Part shown: piece by piece, positions 28,161 to 38,376 of the stretch
How positions within the stretch are numbered: the stretch's first letter is position 1
Layout: each line of letters opens with the position of its first letter
Origin: a bacterium
Lineage (GTDB): Bacteria; Actinomycetota; Acidimicrobiia; Spongiisociales; UBA5794
Length of the DNA stretch: 64,000 bases
Reading direction: 5' to 3'
NCBI GenBank assembly: GCA_024228555.1
Contig: JAAETI010000912.1
Span: 24,016 to 88,015 of the forward strand
Made by a program: the position numbers and the translations under genes
Notes under the pieces: model-generated
Seen by the model: only the letters and a program-made list of their open reading frames with translations
Told to the model about the DNA's origin: nothing
Databases searched by the model: none

Positions 28161-29237
28161 GTGTTCAACCGTAAATTGGTGGCACTGCTCGCCGTACTCG
28201 CCATGCTGTTCGCAGCTTGTGGCGGAGACGATGACACAGACACCGCAGAAGGTGGAGACGGTGGCGGGGACGAACTCGTCGTCGGCGTTTCCTGGAATAA
28301 CTACAACGAAGAGCGTTGGGCCAAGTCCGATGAGCCGGCCATCAAAGCCGCTCTCGATGCTGAAGGCATCAAGTACATCTCTGCCGACGCAGGTTCATCT
28401 GCCGAGCAGCAGATTGCCGACGTCGAGCAGCTGATCGCACAAGGCGCAAATGCACTGATCATCCTTGCCCAGGACGGCACAGCAATTCTCCCGGCGGTGC
28501 AGAGCGCACTCAGCCAGGGCATTCCAGTAGTCGCCTATGACCGTCTCATCGAGGATCCGGGAGCCCTATACATCACCTTCGACAACGTCGAAGTTGGCCG
28601 TATGCAGGCTCGCGCAATCTTTGAGCTGGTCCCCGCAGGCAACTATGTCTTCATCAAGGGCAACCAGGCAGACGCAAACGCAGACTTTCTGCGTGGCGGT
28701 CAGCAAGAGATCTTGCAGGCAGCCATCGATGCGGGCGACATTGTCAACGTTGGTGAGCAGTACACAGATAACTGGGATCCAGCAATTGCGCAGACCAACA
28801 TGGAACAGATCCTTACCCAGAACAACAATGCCGTTGATGCGGTCGTTGCTTCCAACGACGGCACCGCCGGTGGTGTTGTTGCTGCACTGACAGCACAGGG
28901 TATGGAGGGTATTCCGGTCTCCGGTCAGGACGGCGATGCTGCCGCTCTCAACCGTGTGGCCCTCGGTACCCAGTCCGTCTCAGTCTGGAAGGACGCTCGT
29001 GAGCTTGGTAAGGCTGCCGGTGAGGCTGCCGCAGCTCTCGCAAAGGGAACCGCTCTAGGCGACGTCTCCGGCACAGTCATCTTTGACTCGCCGGGTGGCA
29101 ACACCATGACGTCCATCTTGTTGGAGCCAATCCCGATCACCAACGCCAACCTCAGTGTTGTGCTGGATGCTGATTGGATTGACGAAGCAACCCTCTGCCA
29201 GGGTGTTGCGTCCGGTGCCGTGGATGGCTGTCCATAA
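28161..29237 (+). CDS. Sugar ABC transporter substrate-binding lipoprotein (XylF/RbsB-type)
   Basis: VFNRKLVALLAVLAMLFAACGG lipobox; IADVEQLIAQGANALIILAQDGTAILPAVQSALSQGIPVVAYDRLI; RBS AGGAGGAGG before GTG 28161. Confidence 0.9.
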   Translation: MFNRKLVALLAVLAMLFAACGGDDDTDTAEGGDGGGDELVVGVSWNNYNEERWAKSDEPAIKAALDAEGIKYISADAGSSAEQQIADVEQLIAQGANALIILAQDGTAILPAVQSALSQGIPVVAYDRLIEDPGALYITFDNVEVGRMQARAIFELVPAGNYVFIKGNQADANADFLRGGQQEILQAAIDAGDIVNVGEQYTDNWDPAIAQTNMEQILTQNNNAVDAVVASNDGTAGGVVAALTAQGMEGIPVSGQDGDAAALNRVALGTQSVSVWKDARELGKAAGEAAAALAKGTALGDVSGTVIFDSPGGNTMTSILLEPIPITNANLSVVLDADWIDEATLCQGVASGAVDGCP

Positions 29238-29267
29238 AGACAACGGACCAATGACTATCTGACAATG

Positions 29268-29298
29268 AAGCGCCGCCCCCGTATCGGGGCGGCGCTTT
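29268..29298 (+). terminator. GC-rich hairpin with short T-run between binding-protein and permease genes
   Basis: AAGCGCCGCCCC-CGTATC-GGGGCGGCGCTT-T, perfect 12-bp stem. Confidence 0.75.
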
Positions 29299-29325
29299 GT
29301 CATCCAAACGTTGAGGAGGATGCTT

Positions 29326-30645
29326 GTGACTGACGTTCCCCCGGGAGGGGCGGAACAAATCGAAGAGGCTGTCGAGACCGAGCCGCGATCATTTGCATCG
29401 CTACTCCGCACTCTCGACATAGACAGCCGTCTTCTTGGAATGATCGCCGCGTTGCTGGTGATCTGGATCGGGATTCACATCATGTCGGGGGGCACTTTCC
29501 TGACCCCACGCAACCTATGGAATCTCTCGGTTCAAACTGCGGCCGTTGCCGTGATGGCGACCGGCATGGTCTTGATCATCGTGACCCGCAACATCGACCT
29601 TTCTGTGGGGTCGATGCTCGCTGTCATCGGAATGGCGATGGCGCTGCTCCAAGCCGAGATCCTTCCTGACATCATCGGGTTTGGACATCCACTCATGTGG
29701 GTCATCGCGGTGGCAGCCGGGATCATCCTCGGTGCGTTCATCGGTGGCTTCCAAGGATTCATCGTCGCGTATGTTGGCGTTCCCTCCTTTATCGTCACCC
29801 TCGGCGGTCTGCTCGTCTGGCGTGGTGTTGCGTGGTGGATGGCCAGCGGCCGCACCATTGCTCCCATGGACGAGACATACCAGCTGCTCGGCGGTGGCGC
29901 CCGCGGCAACATCGGCGGAGGCTGGAGCTGGATCGTCGGCATTCTCGCCTCGATCGGAATCATCTGGATGATGATCAACCGGCGTCGTACCCGTCTCAAT
30001 TTCGGGTTCAACGTTCGCCCTGTTTGGGCAGACGCCCTTATCGGCGCCATCAGCGTCGGTGTCGTTCTCGGTGGCATCGCCTACCTCAACCGCTACTACC
30101 TCCCCGAGCTGCTTGCGAGGGCGCGATTCGAGGACGCCGGTCAGGTTTACCCCGAAGGCGGCGTAAACATCTCGCAGGGTTTGGCGGTCCCCGTTCTCAT
30201 CGCCATTGGGGTGACACTGGCGATGACATTCATCTCAACGAGGGTCTCGTTTGGGCGCTACGTCTTTGCCATCGGCGGCAACCCCGAAGCGGCAGAACTC
30301 GGCGGTATCAAGACCCGCTGGACCATCGTAAAGACCTTCGCCCTCATGGGTGTTCTCGTTGCCATCGGCGCTGCCATCCAGACCGCAAGGCTCAATGCCG
30401 CAGTCAGCGGTCTTGGCCAGCTCACAGAGCTCTATGTGATCGCTGCTGCAGTGATCGGAGGCACATCGCTCGCCGGTGGCGTTGGCACCATCCCCGGCGC
30501 CGTACTCGGGGCTCTGGTCATGCAGTCACTGCAGTCCGGCATGGTTCTGCTCGGAGTTGACGCTCCCCTGCAGGACATCGTTGTCGGCGTCGTGCTCGTA
30601 ATCGCCGTCGCCATAGACAGCTTCTACAGGAAGAGGTCAGTTTGA
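29326..30645 (+). CDS. Sugar ABC transporter permease (XylH/RbsC-type)
   Basis: [73 protein letters not shown] 29320 is alternative start. Confidence 0.9.
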   Translation: MTDVPPGGAEQIEEAVETEPRSFASLLRTLDIDSRLLGMIAALLVIWIGIHIMSGGTFLTPRNLWNLSVQTAAVAVMATGMVLIIVTRNIDLSVGSMLAVIGMAMALLQAEILPDIIGFGHPLMWVIAVAAGIILGAFIGGFQGFIVAYVGVPSFIVTLGGLLVWRGVAWWMASGRTIAPMDETYQLLGGGARGNIGGGWSWIVGILASIGIIWMMINRRRTRLNFGFNVRPVWADALIGAISVGVVLGGIAYLNRYYLPELLARARFEDAGQVYPEGGVNISQGLAVPVLIAIGVTLAMTFISTRVSFGRYVFAIGGNPEAAELGGIKTRWTIVKTFALMGVLVAIGAAIQTARLNAAVSGLGQLTELYVIAAAVIGGTSLAGGVGTIPGAVLGALVMQSLQSGMVLLGVDAPLQDIVVGVVLVIAVAIDSFYRKRSV

Positions 30646-31439
30646 TGACTACAGAAACCAAACAAGAGACACCTCTCGTCGACATGCGCGATATGCGTGT
30701 TGCTTTCGGCGGTGTCCACGCGGTTGATGGGGTCAACATCACGCTCTTCCCCGGTGAGGTTGTGGCCGTCGTCGGTGGCAACGGTGCTGGCAAGACAACT
30801 CTGATCAAGACCTTGTCCGGAGCCCACAAGGCCGACTCGGGAACCATATTGATCAACGGCGAACCAGCCCAGATCGAGACACCGCGCGACGCCAAGCAAT
30901 ACGCAATCGAGACGATCTATCAGACTCTTGCGCTTGCGGAGAACATCGATGCGCCATCGAACATGTTCCTTGGTCGCGAGCTAAAGACTCGGTTCGGGCT
31001 TCTCGACGACTCCGCAATGGAAAGTGCGGCGCGGTCGGTGATGGGCCGGCTCAATCCGAAGTTCCAGAACTTCAAGGTGCCCGTGAAGTCGCTATCTGGT
31101 GGTCAGCGGCAGTCAGTGGCAATTGCCAGAGCTGTGCACTTCAACGCCAAGATCCTGATCATGGACGAGCCAACAGCTGCGCTGGGACCGCTGGAGACCT
31201 CACAGGTCACCGAACTGATCCAACAGCTGAAGGCGGAGGGAATCGGTATCTTCCTCATCAGCCACGACATCCACGATGTGTTCGATCTGGCCGACCGGAT
31301 CGCCGTCATGATGCAAGGCAAGATGGTGGGAATCGTCAACAAGACCGAAGTCACCAAAGACGAGGTGCTCGCCATGATCATCATGGGCAAGCTCCCCGGT
31401 GAAGCAACCCAGAGCGATATCGAGCATCTACACGATTGA
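30642..31439 (+). CDS. Sugar ABC transporter ATP-binding protein, single ABC domain
   Basis: [48 protein letters not shown]; 265 aa, only one domain. Confidence 0.9.
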   Translation: MMTTETKQETPLVDMRDMRVAFGGVHAVDGVNITLFPGEVVAVVGGNGAGKTTLIKTLSGAHKADSGTILINGEPAQIETPRDAKQYAIETIYQTLALAENIDAPSNMFLGRELKTRFGLLDDSAMESAARSVMGRLNPKFQNFKVPVKSLSGGQRQSVAIARAVHFNAKILIMDEPTAALGPLETSQVTELIQQLKAEGIGIFLISHDIHDVFDLADRIAVMMQGKMVGIVNKTEVTKDEVLAMIIMGKLPGEATQSDIEHLHD

Positions 31440-31451
31440 GGTAACTCAGGC

Positions 31452-31492
31452 AAGAGAGGACGGGCTCCCTGATCGGAGCCCGTCCTCTCTTT
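31452..31492. terminator. Strong rho-independent terminator, likely bidirectional between ABC operon and sodN
   Basis: AAGAGAGGACGGGCTCC-CTGATC-GGAGCCCGTCCTCTCTT-T, perfect 17-bp stem. Confidence 0.9.
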
Positions 31493-31506
31493 CGCTTGGT
31501 CTTGGG

Positions 31507-31923
31507 TCAGCTTGGCGGGTAGACACCGGCAGCTTTGGAGGCCTCGGTCTGCCAGAAGATGTCCGAGATCTCCTGGATCAAAGCGATGAGACCCTCCGAC
31601 ACCGCAGGATCCATAGACTTCTTCGCATCGCCCGCAGCCTTCGTCGCCCGCCAGAAGAGATCATGCAGATTGGGAAATTGCTCGAGATGAGGTGGCTTGA
31701 AGAAGTCAGCCCAGAGCACATTCAGATGGTGCTTGACCAACTCGGCACCCTCTTCCTTGATCGAGATACAGCGGGCTCGGAACACGTCATCGTCTGATTC
31801 GTGGTATTTGGTACAGCAGTTCAGCACCGACTTTGCTTCGATCATTGCCTGCGCTGGGTCATAAACGCCGCAGAAAAGATCACAGTGTGCGTGAGCCACC
31901 CGGGTGGGTCGGAAGAGTCCCAC
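31507..31923 (-). CDS. sodN: Nickel-containing superoxide dismutase
   Basis: Leader [12 protein letters not shown] then [21 protein letters not shown] (Ni hook); [23 protein letters not shown]. Confidence 0.9.
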   Translation of the reverse strand: MGLFRPTRVAHAHCDLFCGVYDPAQAMIEAKSVLNCCTKYHESDDDVFRARCISIKEEGAELVKHHLNVLWADFFKPPHLEQFPNLHDLFWRATKAAGDAKKSMDPAVSEGLIALIQEISDIFWQTEASKAAGVYPPS

Positions 31924-32027
31924 AGGTCACCTCCTCAGTTATCTTGCCATTCCTGCTGCGACGATACACCTGACAAATAGCTCCGAAGTACGGTCGCTGC
32001 CATACACTCAGCTGCGGAAAGGACGTC

Positions 32028-32513
32028 ATGGCACCAAAGAAGACCCGTCTTGCCTTGGCTGCAGCACTCGCGGCGTTCAGCTACGCCGGGCTCCACGGCA
32101 AGCTGCGCAGATACGAGATCGCCGAATCGTCCATGCAACCATCGCTCCAGCCCGGCGACTACGTAATCGCACAGGCCCGCACCGGCACTGTCGAGCGCGG
32201 GCACGTGGTGATCATCGCCCGCCGCGACGGCCTCGAATTAGTGAAACGGGTCGTCGGTCTGCCACTGGAAACCGTCACCATCAGCAATGGGCAGGTCAAC
32301 CTGAACGGGGCGCTACTAGCCGAGCCGTGGGCAGATGGCCCAACTCGGCCGGACGGCGAATGGCAAACCGGGACCAACGAGATCTTCGTCCTCGGCGACA
32401 ACCGGGCGCTCTCGATCAGCGACAGCCGCGTAATTGGCCCTGTGCCGCTCGATAAAGCAGCGTGGAGGGTTGTTGCCCGCTACTGGCCTCCGGCGGGGGT
32501 CGGCAGGATCTAG
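32028..32513 (+). CDS. sodX: Nickel-type SOD maturation protease (S26 signal peptidase family)
   Basis: ESSMQPSLQPGDYVIAQ, RGHVVIIARRDGLELVKRVVGLP, IFVLGDNRALSISDSRVIGPV; divergent from sodN. Confidence 0.85.
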   Translation: MAPKKTRLALAAALAAFSYAGLHGKLRRYEIAESSMQPSLQPGDYVIAQARTGTVERGHVVIIARRDGLELVKRVVGLPLETVTISNGQVNLNGALLAEPWADGPTRPDGEWQTGTNEIFVLGDNRALSISDSRVIGPVPLDKAAWRVVARYWPPAGVGRI

Positions 32514-33112
32514 CCGGGCTTGACCGCAAGGAAGACCAGGTCAAGCGCATCGCCTACAACATCGTCCTTCTCAACATGGCGCACGACCTTGGCATTCTCG
32601 ATAATCCCGAATCCGGCGAAGTCCGCCGCCACGTCGGCCTCATCGAACAACACTTCGATCATCGGCGGTCCTCCAAACCCGTGCTCGAGATTGTCACGGT
32701 GGTGGGCAACCACAAACACCCGCCCACCAGAAACGAGCGCCCGTCGCGCCTTGTGATGAATCGCCTTCCGCATCGCTTCCGGACTTTGGAAATAGGCCAG
32801 CACGACGAGATCAAACGACTCGGCCTCCGGTTCCCACACCACAACGTCCGCAGCGATGAACTCGACTTCAACACCGGCGGCAGCAGCCATCTGTGCCGCC
32901 TGATCCGTCGCTACATCGGATACATCCACTGCAGTCACGGCGTGCCCTTGCCGTGCCAGCCAGATCGCATTGCGGCCCTGCCCCGACCCGAGATCAAGCA
33001 CCCGACGCGGCGACAGGTCCCCCAACCGGTCGGCCACGAACTCGTTGGGGTCAACACCCCACACCGCTCCGCGTTGCCCGTAGCGCTCGTTCCAGAGGTC
33101 ACGTTGTGTCAT
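32510..33112 (-). CDS. Class I SAM-dependent methyltransferase
   Basis: MTQRDLWNERYGQRGAVWGVDPNEFV...RVLDLGSGQGRNAIWLARQGHAVTAVDVS. Confidence 0.88.
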   Translation of the reverse strand: MTQRDLWNERYGQRGAVWGVDPNEFVADRLGDLSPRRVLDLGSGQGRNAIWLARQGHAVTAVDVSDVATDQAAQMAAAAGVEVEFIAADVVVWEPEAESFDLVVLAYFQSPEAMRKAIHHKARRALVSGGRVFVVAHHRDNLEHGFGGPPMIEVLFDEADVAADFAGFGIIENAKVVRHVEKDDVVGDALDLVFLAVKPG

Positions 33113-33798
33113 AGGGGGATCTCCAGGTGTTTCGAGGCTTCGCGAAAGCTCAGGCCGGATAGCTGGTCGCGGTTCTTGATCAGAAAGTCGGTGACTCGGT
33201 CGGGGGATGTCTTTGCGTATTCCCGCAGCGACCACCCGATAGCCTTGCGGATGAAGAACTCCTTCTCGCCGGCCCGGCGCATGCAATGATCGAATAGCAA
33301 CTCGCAATCGGTCTCTGCCTTGTGTTTGAGATGGGAAATCAGGCTGGTTCTCCGCAGCCACATATCGTCATCGTCAATCCAGCGCTCGATACTTGGTTGC
33401 GTGGCCTCCCGCTCCTGCAAGAAGGCAATGCCGACACAGTGCACGGCGACGGCGTCGACAAAATCCCACCAAGCTCCCTCAACGATCAACCGCCGATACA
33501 GATCGAGATTCTTGGCAACAACGAATTGGCGATTCTGCTCGGCGATGCGGATGGCCAGATACTTCTCCTCACGATGTGGGCGCTCCCACAACGCAGTGAC
33601 GTATCGACGGTACGTGACGTTGTCGGTGACCGGGAATTGAGCCTTCATCGCACGGTACACCTCGGTACGGCCCTTCTTCTGAACCCCGTAGAACGGCATG
33701 TCGGTCTTCATGTACGCCGCCATGCCGACAGCCTTCTCTGCATCGGCGCGACTCGCCAACTCATCGGCGACCAAAGCGATCAACTGCTTCATGGGCAC
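33109..33798 (-). CDS. DNA alkylation repair protein (AlkD-like)
   Basis: MKTDMPFYGVQKKGRTEVYRAM; GAWWDFVDAVA; DDMWLRRTSLISHL; FIRKAIGWSLREYAKTSPDRV. Confidence 0.88.
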   Translation of the reverse strand: MPMKQLIALVADELASRADAEKAVGMAAYMKTDMPFYGVQKKGRTEVYRAMKAQFPVTDNVTYRRYVTALWERPHREEKYLAIRIAEQNRQFVVAKNLDLYRRLIVEGAWWDFVDAVAVHCVGIAFLQEREATQPSIERWIDDDDMWLRRTSLISHLKHKAETDCELLFDHCMRRAGEKEFFIRKAIGWSLREYAKTSPDRVTDFLIKNRDQLSGLSFREASKHLEIPL

Positions 33799-33876
33799 AA
33801 CGGTAGTCCCGGCACCAAGTTGACCCGGCAGCCCGCAATGCGTGTTGTCCCCGGGCCAGGCCTACACTCCGGCCTC

Positions 33877-34971
33877 GTGAATATACGAATCCCCCTCTTT
33901 GCCCTGGTTGTCTTTGCCTTGTTCGCCGCCGCCTGCGGTGGTGACGATGCGACACCTACAACCGAAGAACTCGCCACATTGGCACCCGTCGAGACGTCGG
34001 CTGCCGAAACGACCGCGGCGACCACAACCACCCCCGCCACCTCAACGACAACAACACTTCCGCCGTCGCCTCTGAACGGTATGGGCGTCGAGGATGAGTC
34101 CTTGCTGGACCGTCGCGCCGTTGCAGTCAAAATCGACAATCACTGGGAAGCACGACCCCAGTCCGGAATCGAACAGGCCGATGCGGTCTATGAACTACTG
34201 GTGGAAGGTGGCTTGACCCGATTCATCGCCGTGTTCCACCACTCGGACACCGAGTACCTGGGACCGGTCCGCTCCGGTCGCCCAACCGACCCGACACTCG
34301 TGAAATACATCGGAGCTCCACTTCAAATCTCTGGGGCGCAGCCCTGGGTCAGCGGGGTCATTGCGGGTTATGGAGTCAAGCTGCTCGGCGACAACGGCAA
34401 CACAACGTTCCGCATCCAAACCAAGAGCGCTCCGCATAACCTGTACGGCTCCACGCTGCTGATGCGCGACGAGGCGGACCGGCGTGACTACCCAGATGAC
34501 CCTCCAGAGCAACCGATCTTCAATTTTGGAGAGCCGACCCCCGGCGAGCCCGACGCAACGGACATCACGTTCGATTGGTCGGACCGCCCGGTCGTTCGCT
34601 GGGAATGGACCGGTTCGGAGTACCTGCGGTTCAATGCAGACACTCCTCACAACTGGCGCACCGCACCCGTCGAGGACGAAGAGCCGACCGACGAACAGAT
34701 CGCGGCGGACACCCTTGTTGTCATCACCGCAACCAAGTACTGGGCTAGTTCATCGAGCGGAGCTGGGTCTGCTGTACCTGCTCTCGATACTGTCGGATCC
34801 GGCAGCGCCTATGTGTTCTACGGAGGCGTTGTGATCGAAGGTCAATGGGCTCGCGAGTCGGTCGATGAGCGATTCGAACTAACGCTGGAGGACGGATCGG
34901 CCATCACCATCCCGGCCGGACGGCTTTGGATCTCGATCTTTCCCAACAACCAACAGGTCACCTGGGAATGA
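33877..34971 (+). CDS. DUF3048 (YerB-like) lipoprotein
   Basis: MNIRIPLFALVVFALFAAACGGDD lipobox; AVAVKIDNHWEARPQSGIEQADAVYELLVEGGLTRFIAVFHHSDTEYLGPVRSGRPTD; GTG at 33877. Confidence 0.85.
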   Translation: MNIRIPLFALVVFALFAAACGGDDATPTTEELATLAPVETSAAETTAATTTTPATSTTTTLPPSPLNGMGVEDESLLDRRAVAVKIDNHWEARPQSGIEQADAVYELLVEGGLTRFIAVFHHSDTEYLGPVRSGRPTDPTLVKYIGAPLQISGAQPWVSGVIAGYGVKLLGDNGNTTFRIQTKSAPHNLYGSTLLMRDEADRRDYPDDPPEQPIFNFGEPTPGEPDATDITFDWSDRPVVRWEWTGSEYLRFNADTPHNWRTAPVEDEEPTDEQIAADTLVVITATKYWASSSSGAGSAVPALDTVGSGSAYVFYGGVVIEGQWARESVDERFELTLEDGSAITIPAGRLWISIFPNNQQVTWE

Positions 34972-36365
34972 GCGACACCCCGTTTGGTATTGCCGACATC
35001 GCAACGGCGGTTACCAACGGTTCGGTTACCGCGGTCGAGGTCATCGCCGACTACCTCGAGCGCACCGAGAGGACCCAAGAAGTCACGAATGCGTTCACGC
35101 TGATCGAAACTGATGCGGCAACCACAGCAGCCTCCGAGATCGACAGGCGGATAGCAGCCGGTGACCCCGTAGGTCCGCTGGCGGGTGTACCCGTTGCGAT
35201 CAAGGACCTGCTCGACCACGCCGGTCGACCCAATACCGCAGGCAGCAGCTTTCCCGCTCCGGTTCCAACTGAGACTGCTCCCGCCGTTGCACGGCTCGAG
35301 GATGCTGGGGCTGTCATCATCGGCCGGACCGGGCTCCATGAATATGCGTTTGGGTTCTCGTCCGAGAACCACTGGTACGGTGCGGTGCACAATCCCTGGG
35401 ATGAGAACCTCTCCCCCGGCGGCTCATCAGGTGGGTCCGGTGCCGCCGTCGCCTCCGGCGCCGCAGCTGCCGCACTCGGAACCGATACCGGAGGATCGGT
35501 ACGCGTCCCCGCCGCCCTGTGCGGCGTGGTCGGGCTGAAGGTGACCCATGGTCGAGTGCCCCTAACGGGAGTATTCCCGCTGGCCCCATCGTTGGATACG
35601 GTCGGGCCGCTGGCAAGGACTGTCGCGGGGACATCCGCGATCTACCGGGCCATCGCTGGCTTCGATCGCACCGATCCTTGGTCTGCTCCCCAGCTGGTTC
35701 GGGCTCCGCAAGGCCCATTGAGAATTGCAGAAACGGTCATTGGGGTACCCCATCCCTGGGTTGACCTTCGTCAGACGGAGTCTGTTGCTGCGGCGTTTGC
35801 GGCAACTGTCGACGCACTGCGCAATGCAGGTGCCCGGATCGTTGATCTCGATCTTCCCGACGTGGTACCAGGACCACAGATCGAAGCGTCGGTTTATCCC
35901 GAAGTTGCCGTGATTCACGATGAGCGCTGGCACACCAGCCCTGACACCTACGGTCCCGATGTGTCGCAACGTCTCGGTGAGGTATTCGAGATCGACCCGA
36001 CACGGTACGTGTCCGCCCAAGAATGGCGGGGCCGAATCCGCCATGACATTGAAGCATCGCTACAAGAATGCTCCTTCCTCATGACTCCTGCAGTGGCCGC
36101 AAACGTCAAACCGATCGGCGAGGAGATGATCAACGTTGCCGGCAAATCTGTGTCCTACCGCCCGTATCTTTCTCGCTACTCCGCCTTGGTCAACCACACA
36201 GGTCTGCCCGCAATCGTTCTTCCCTTGGACATGGACGGTGTGCCTCCACCGAGCGTACAGTTCATCGCTGGGGCCTGGGAAGAGCACCGCCTCCTCGAGA
36301 TGGGTTTGGCTCTCGAACAGCACGGAATCAGCCGATGGCGGCAACCCATCGCAACGGCCGATTGA
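34968..36365 (+). CDS. Amidase signature family protein
   Basis: GVPVAIKDLLDHAGRPNTAGS; NLSPGGSSGGSGAAVASGAAAAALGTDTGGSVRVPAALCGVVGLK. Confidence 0.92.
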   Translation: MSDTPFGIADIATAVTNGSVTAVEVIADYLERTERTQEVTNAFTLIETDAATTAASEIDRRIAAGDPVGPLAGVPVAIKDLLDHAGRPNTAGSSFPAPVPTETAPAVARLEDAGAVIIGRTGLHEYAFGFSSENHWYGAVHNPWDENLSPGGSSGGSGAAVASGAAAAALGTDTGGSVRVPAALCGVVGLKVTHGRVPLTGVFPLAPSLDTVGPLARTVAGTSAIYRAIAGFDRTDPWSAPQLVRAPQGPLRIAETVIGVPHPWVDLRQTESVAAAFAATVDALRNAGARIVDLDLPDVVPGPQIEASVYPEVAVIHDERWHTSPDTYGPDVSQRLGEVFEIDPTRYVSAQEWRGRIRHDIEASLQECSFLMTPAVAANVKPIGEEMINVAGKSVSYRPYLSRYSALVNHTGLPAIVLPLDMDGVPPPSVQFIAGAWEEHRLLEMGLALEQHGISRWRQPIATAD

Positions 36366-36504
36366 TCCAGCGGGATTGTTGCTGAAAACGTTCGCAGAAG
36401 TGCATAGACTGCACAATCGGTTCGACGCCATTTGGTGGCTCGATCCGGACAAGCCAATAGCAACCTGGGGCCGCCAGCGCAGCCGCATTTAGGAGCTTCC
36501 ACTC

Positions 36505-38376
36505 ATGCAGGAAGAGACTCTCTCTCCACCGAAACCACCCGAGAAACTTGATCGTGTGGTCATTCGATTCGCCGGTGACTCCGGCGACGGTATGCAGCTT
36601 GCGGGTACCCGCTTTATGGAAAGCTCAGCTGCTTTCGGCAACGACCTAGCAACCTTCCCCGACTATCCGGCTGAGATCAGGGCACCGCAGGGGACGCTCG
36701 CCGGAGTGTCATCGTTCCAGGTTCACATTGCCGACTGGGATATCCTCACCCACGGCGACGAGGCCGATGTGTTGGTCGCAATGAACCCCGCCGCCCTCAA
36801 GGCCAACCTCCGTGAGGTCGTCGCCGGCGGTCTCATCCTGGCCAACGAGGATGCATTTGACGATCGCAATCTCGAGAAGGCCGGCTACGAGAGCAACCCT
36901 CTAACCGACGACTCGCTAAGCAACTACCACGTGATGACTGCTCCAATGGAGAAGCTCACAAAGCTCGCTGTTGCCGGGACCGGCGTCAAAGGCCGTTCTG
37001 TACTGCGCTCGAAGAACTTCTTCGCTCTCGGCTTGATATCGTGGATGTTCAATCGCCCCACCGAATCAGTCTACGGCTGGATCGAAGAGAAGTTTGGTGC
37101 AGACACCCCTGTCGGCCAGGCGAATGTTGAAGCGTTCCGTGCGGGATTCAACTTCGGTAACACCACCGAGGAGTTCCATCACACCTTTGAGGTCGCCCCC
37201 GCCAAGTTGCCCGCAGGCACCTACACCAACATCACGGGGAACCAGGCGCTGGCCTGGGGTTTGGTGGCTGCCGCCAAGTCAGCAGGGCTAACACTCTTCC
37301 TGGGTTCCTACCCGATCACACCTGCCACGTCCATCCTCGAGGAAGTCGCTCGCCTCAAGCACTTTGGAGCCAAGACGTTCCAGGCCGAGGACGAAATCGC
37401 AGGAGTCGGAGTATCGCTCGGTGCCGCTTTCGCCGGTCACCTCGCCGTGACCACAACGTCAGGCCCTGGCGTTGCGCTGAAGAGCGAGACCCTGAGCTTG
37501 GCCCTCATGACCGAGCTGCCGCTCATCCTCGTTGATGTGCAAAGGGCCGGTCCCTCGACAGGGTTGCCGACCAAGGTGGAGCAGTCGGACCTGATGATGG
37601 CGCTCTACGGTCGGCACGGCGAAGCCCCTCTACCGGTGCTTGCCGCCGCATCACCCAGCGATGCATTTGAGGTGGCGATGGAAGCCGCCCGCATCGCCCT
37701 GACCTACATGACCCCTGTGATCTTGTTGTCTGATGGCTACCTGGCGAATGGAGCCGAGCCATGGCGACTCCCCGACTTCGACGACCTGCCGTCAATCGAC
37801 ATCACACATACGACCAAGCCCAATGGGCCCGACGGTGTGTTCTACCCGTATGCGCGGGACGAAGTCACCGGAGCTCGGCCGTGGGCCGTACCGGGGACAC
37901 CTGGGCTGGAGCATCGGATCGGTGGTCTAGAAAAGGCGGCTTTGACCGGCAACGTTTCTCACGACCCCGACAACCACGAGATGATGACCGCGGCGCGAGC
38001 CGCCAAGGTGGCCGGCATTGCCAACGACATCCCCGAGGTCGAAGTCTTCGGCCCCGAAGAGGCCAAGGTGCTCGTTGTGAGCTGGGGGTCGACATTCGGC
38101 GGGGTGCGAGCCGGCGTGAAGAACGCTACCACCGCGGGATATCCGGCGGCGCACGTTCACCTGCGGTATTTGAACCCATTGCCCCGCAACCTCGGGGACG
38201 TCCTTGCTCGCTACGACAAGGTGCTTATTCCCGAACTCAACCTTGGCCAATTGGCAATGGTGCTGCGGGCCAAGTTCCTGGTTCCTGCCATCACACTGAG
38301 CAAGGTGCAGGGTGCTCCGTTCATGGCCAATGACGTAACCGACAAGATCATCGAACTACTCGAGGACAAGTCATGA
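36505..38376 (+). CDS. korA: 2-oxoacid:ferredoxin oxidoreductase, fused gamma-alpha subunit
   Basis: VIRFAGDSGDGMQLAGTRF; GNQALAWGLVAAAKSAGLTLFLGSYPITPATSILEEVARL; TTTSGPGVALKSETLSLALMTELPLILVDVQRAGPSTGLPTK. Confidence 0.9.
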   Translation: MQEETLSPPKPPEKLDRVVIRFAGDSGDGMQLAGTRFMESSAAFGNDLATFPDYPAEIRAPQGTLAGVSSFQVHIADWDILTHGDEADVLVAMNPAALKANLREVVAGGLILANEDAFDDRNLEKAGYESNPLTDDSLSNYHVMTAPMEKLTKLAVAGTGVKGRSVLRSKNFFALGLISWMFNRPTESVYGWIEEKFGADTPVGQANVEAFRAGFNFGNTTEEFHHTFEVAPAKLPAGTYTNITGNQALAWGLVAAAKSAGLTLFLGSYPITPATSILEEVARLKHFGAKTFQAEDEIAGVGVSLGAAFAGHLAVTTTSGPGVALKSETLSLALMTELPLILVDVQRAGPSTGLPTKVEQSDLMMALYGRHGEAPLPVLAAASPSDAFEVAMEAARIALTYMTPVILLSDGYLANGAEPWRLPDFDDLPSIDITHTTKPNGPDGVFYPYARDEVTGARPWAVPGTPGLEHRIGGLEKAALTGNVSHDPDNHEMMTAARAAKVAGIANDIPEVEVFGPEEAKVLVVSWGSTFGGVRAGVKNATTAGYPAAHVHLRYLNPLPRNLGDVLARYDKVLIPELNLGQLAMVLRAKFLVPAITLSKVQGAPFMANDVTDKIIELLEDKS

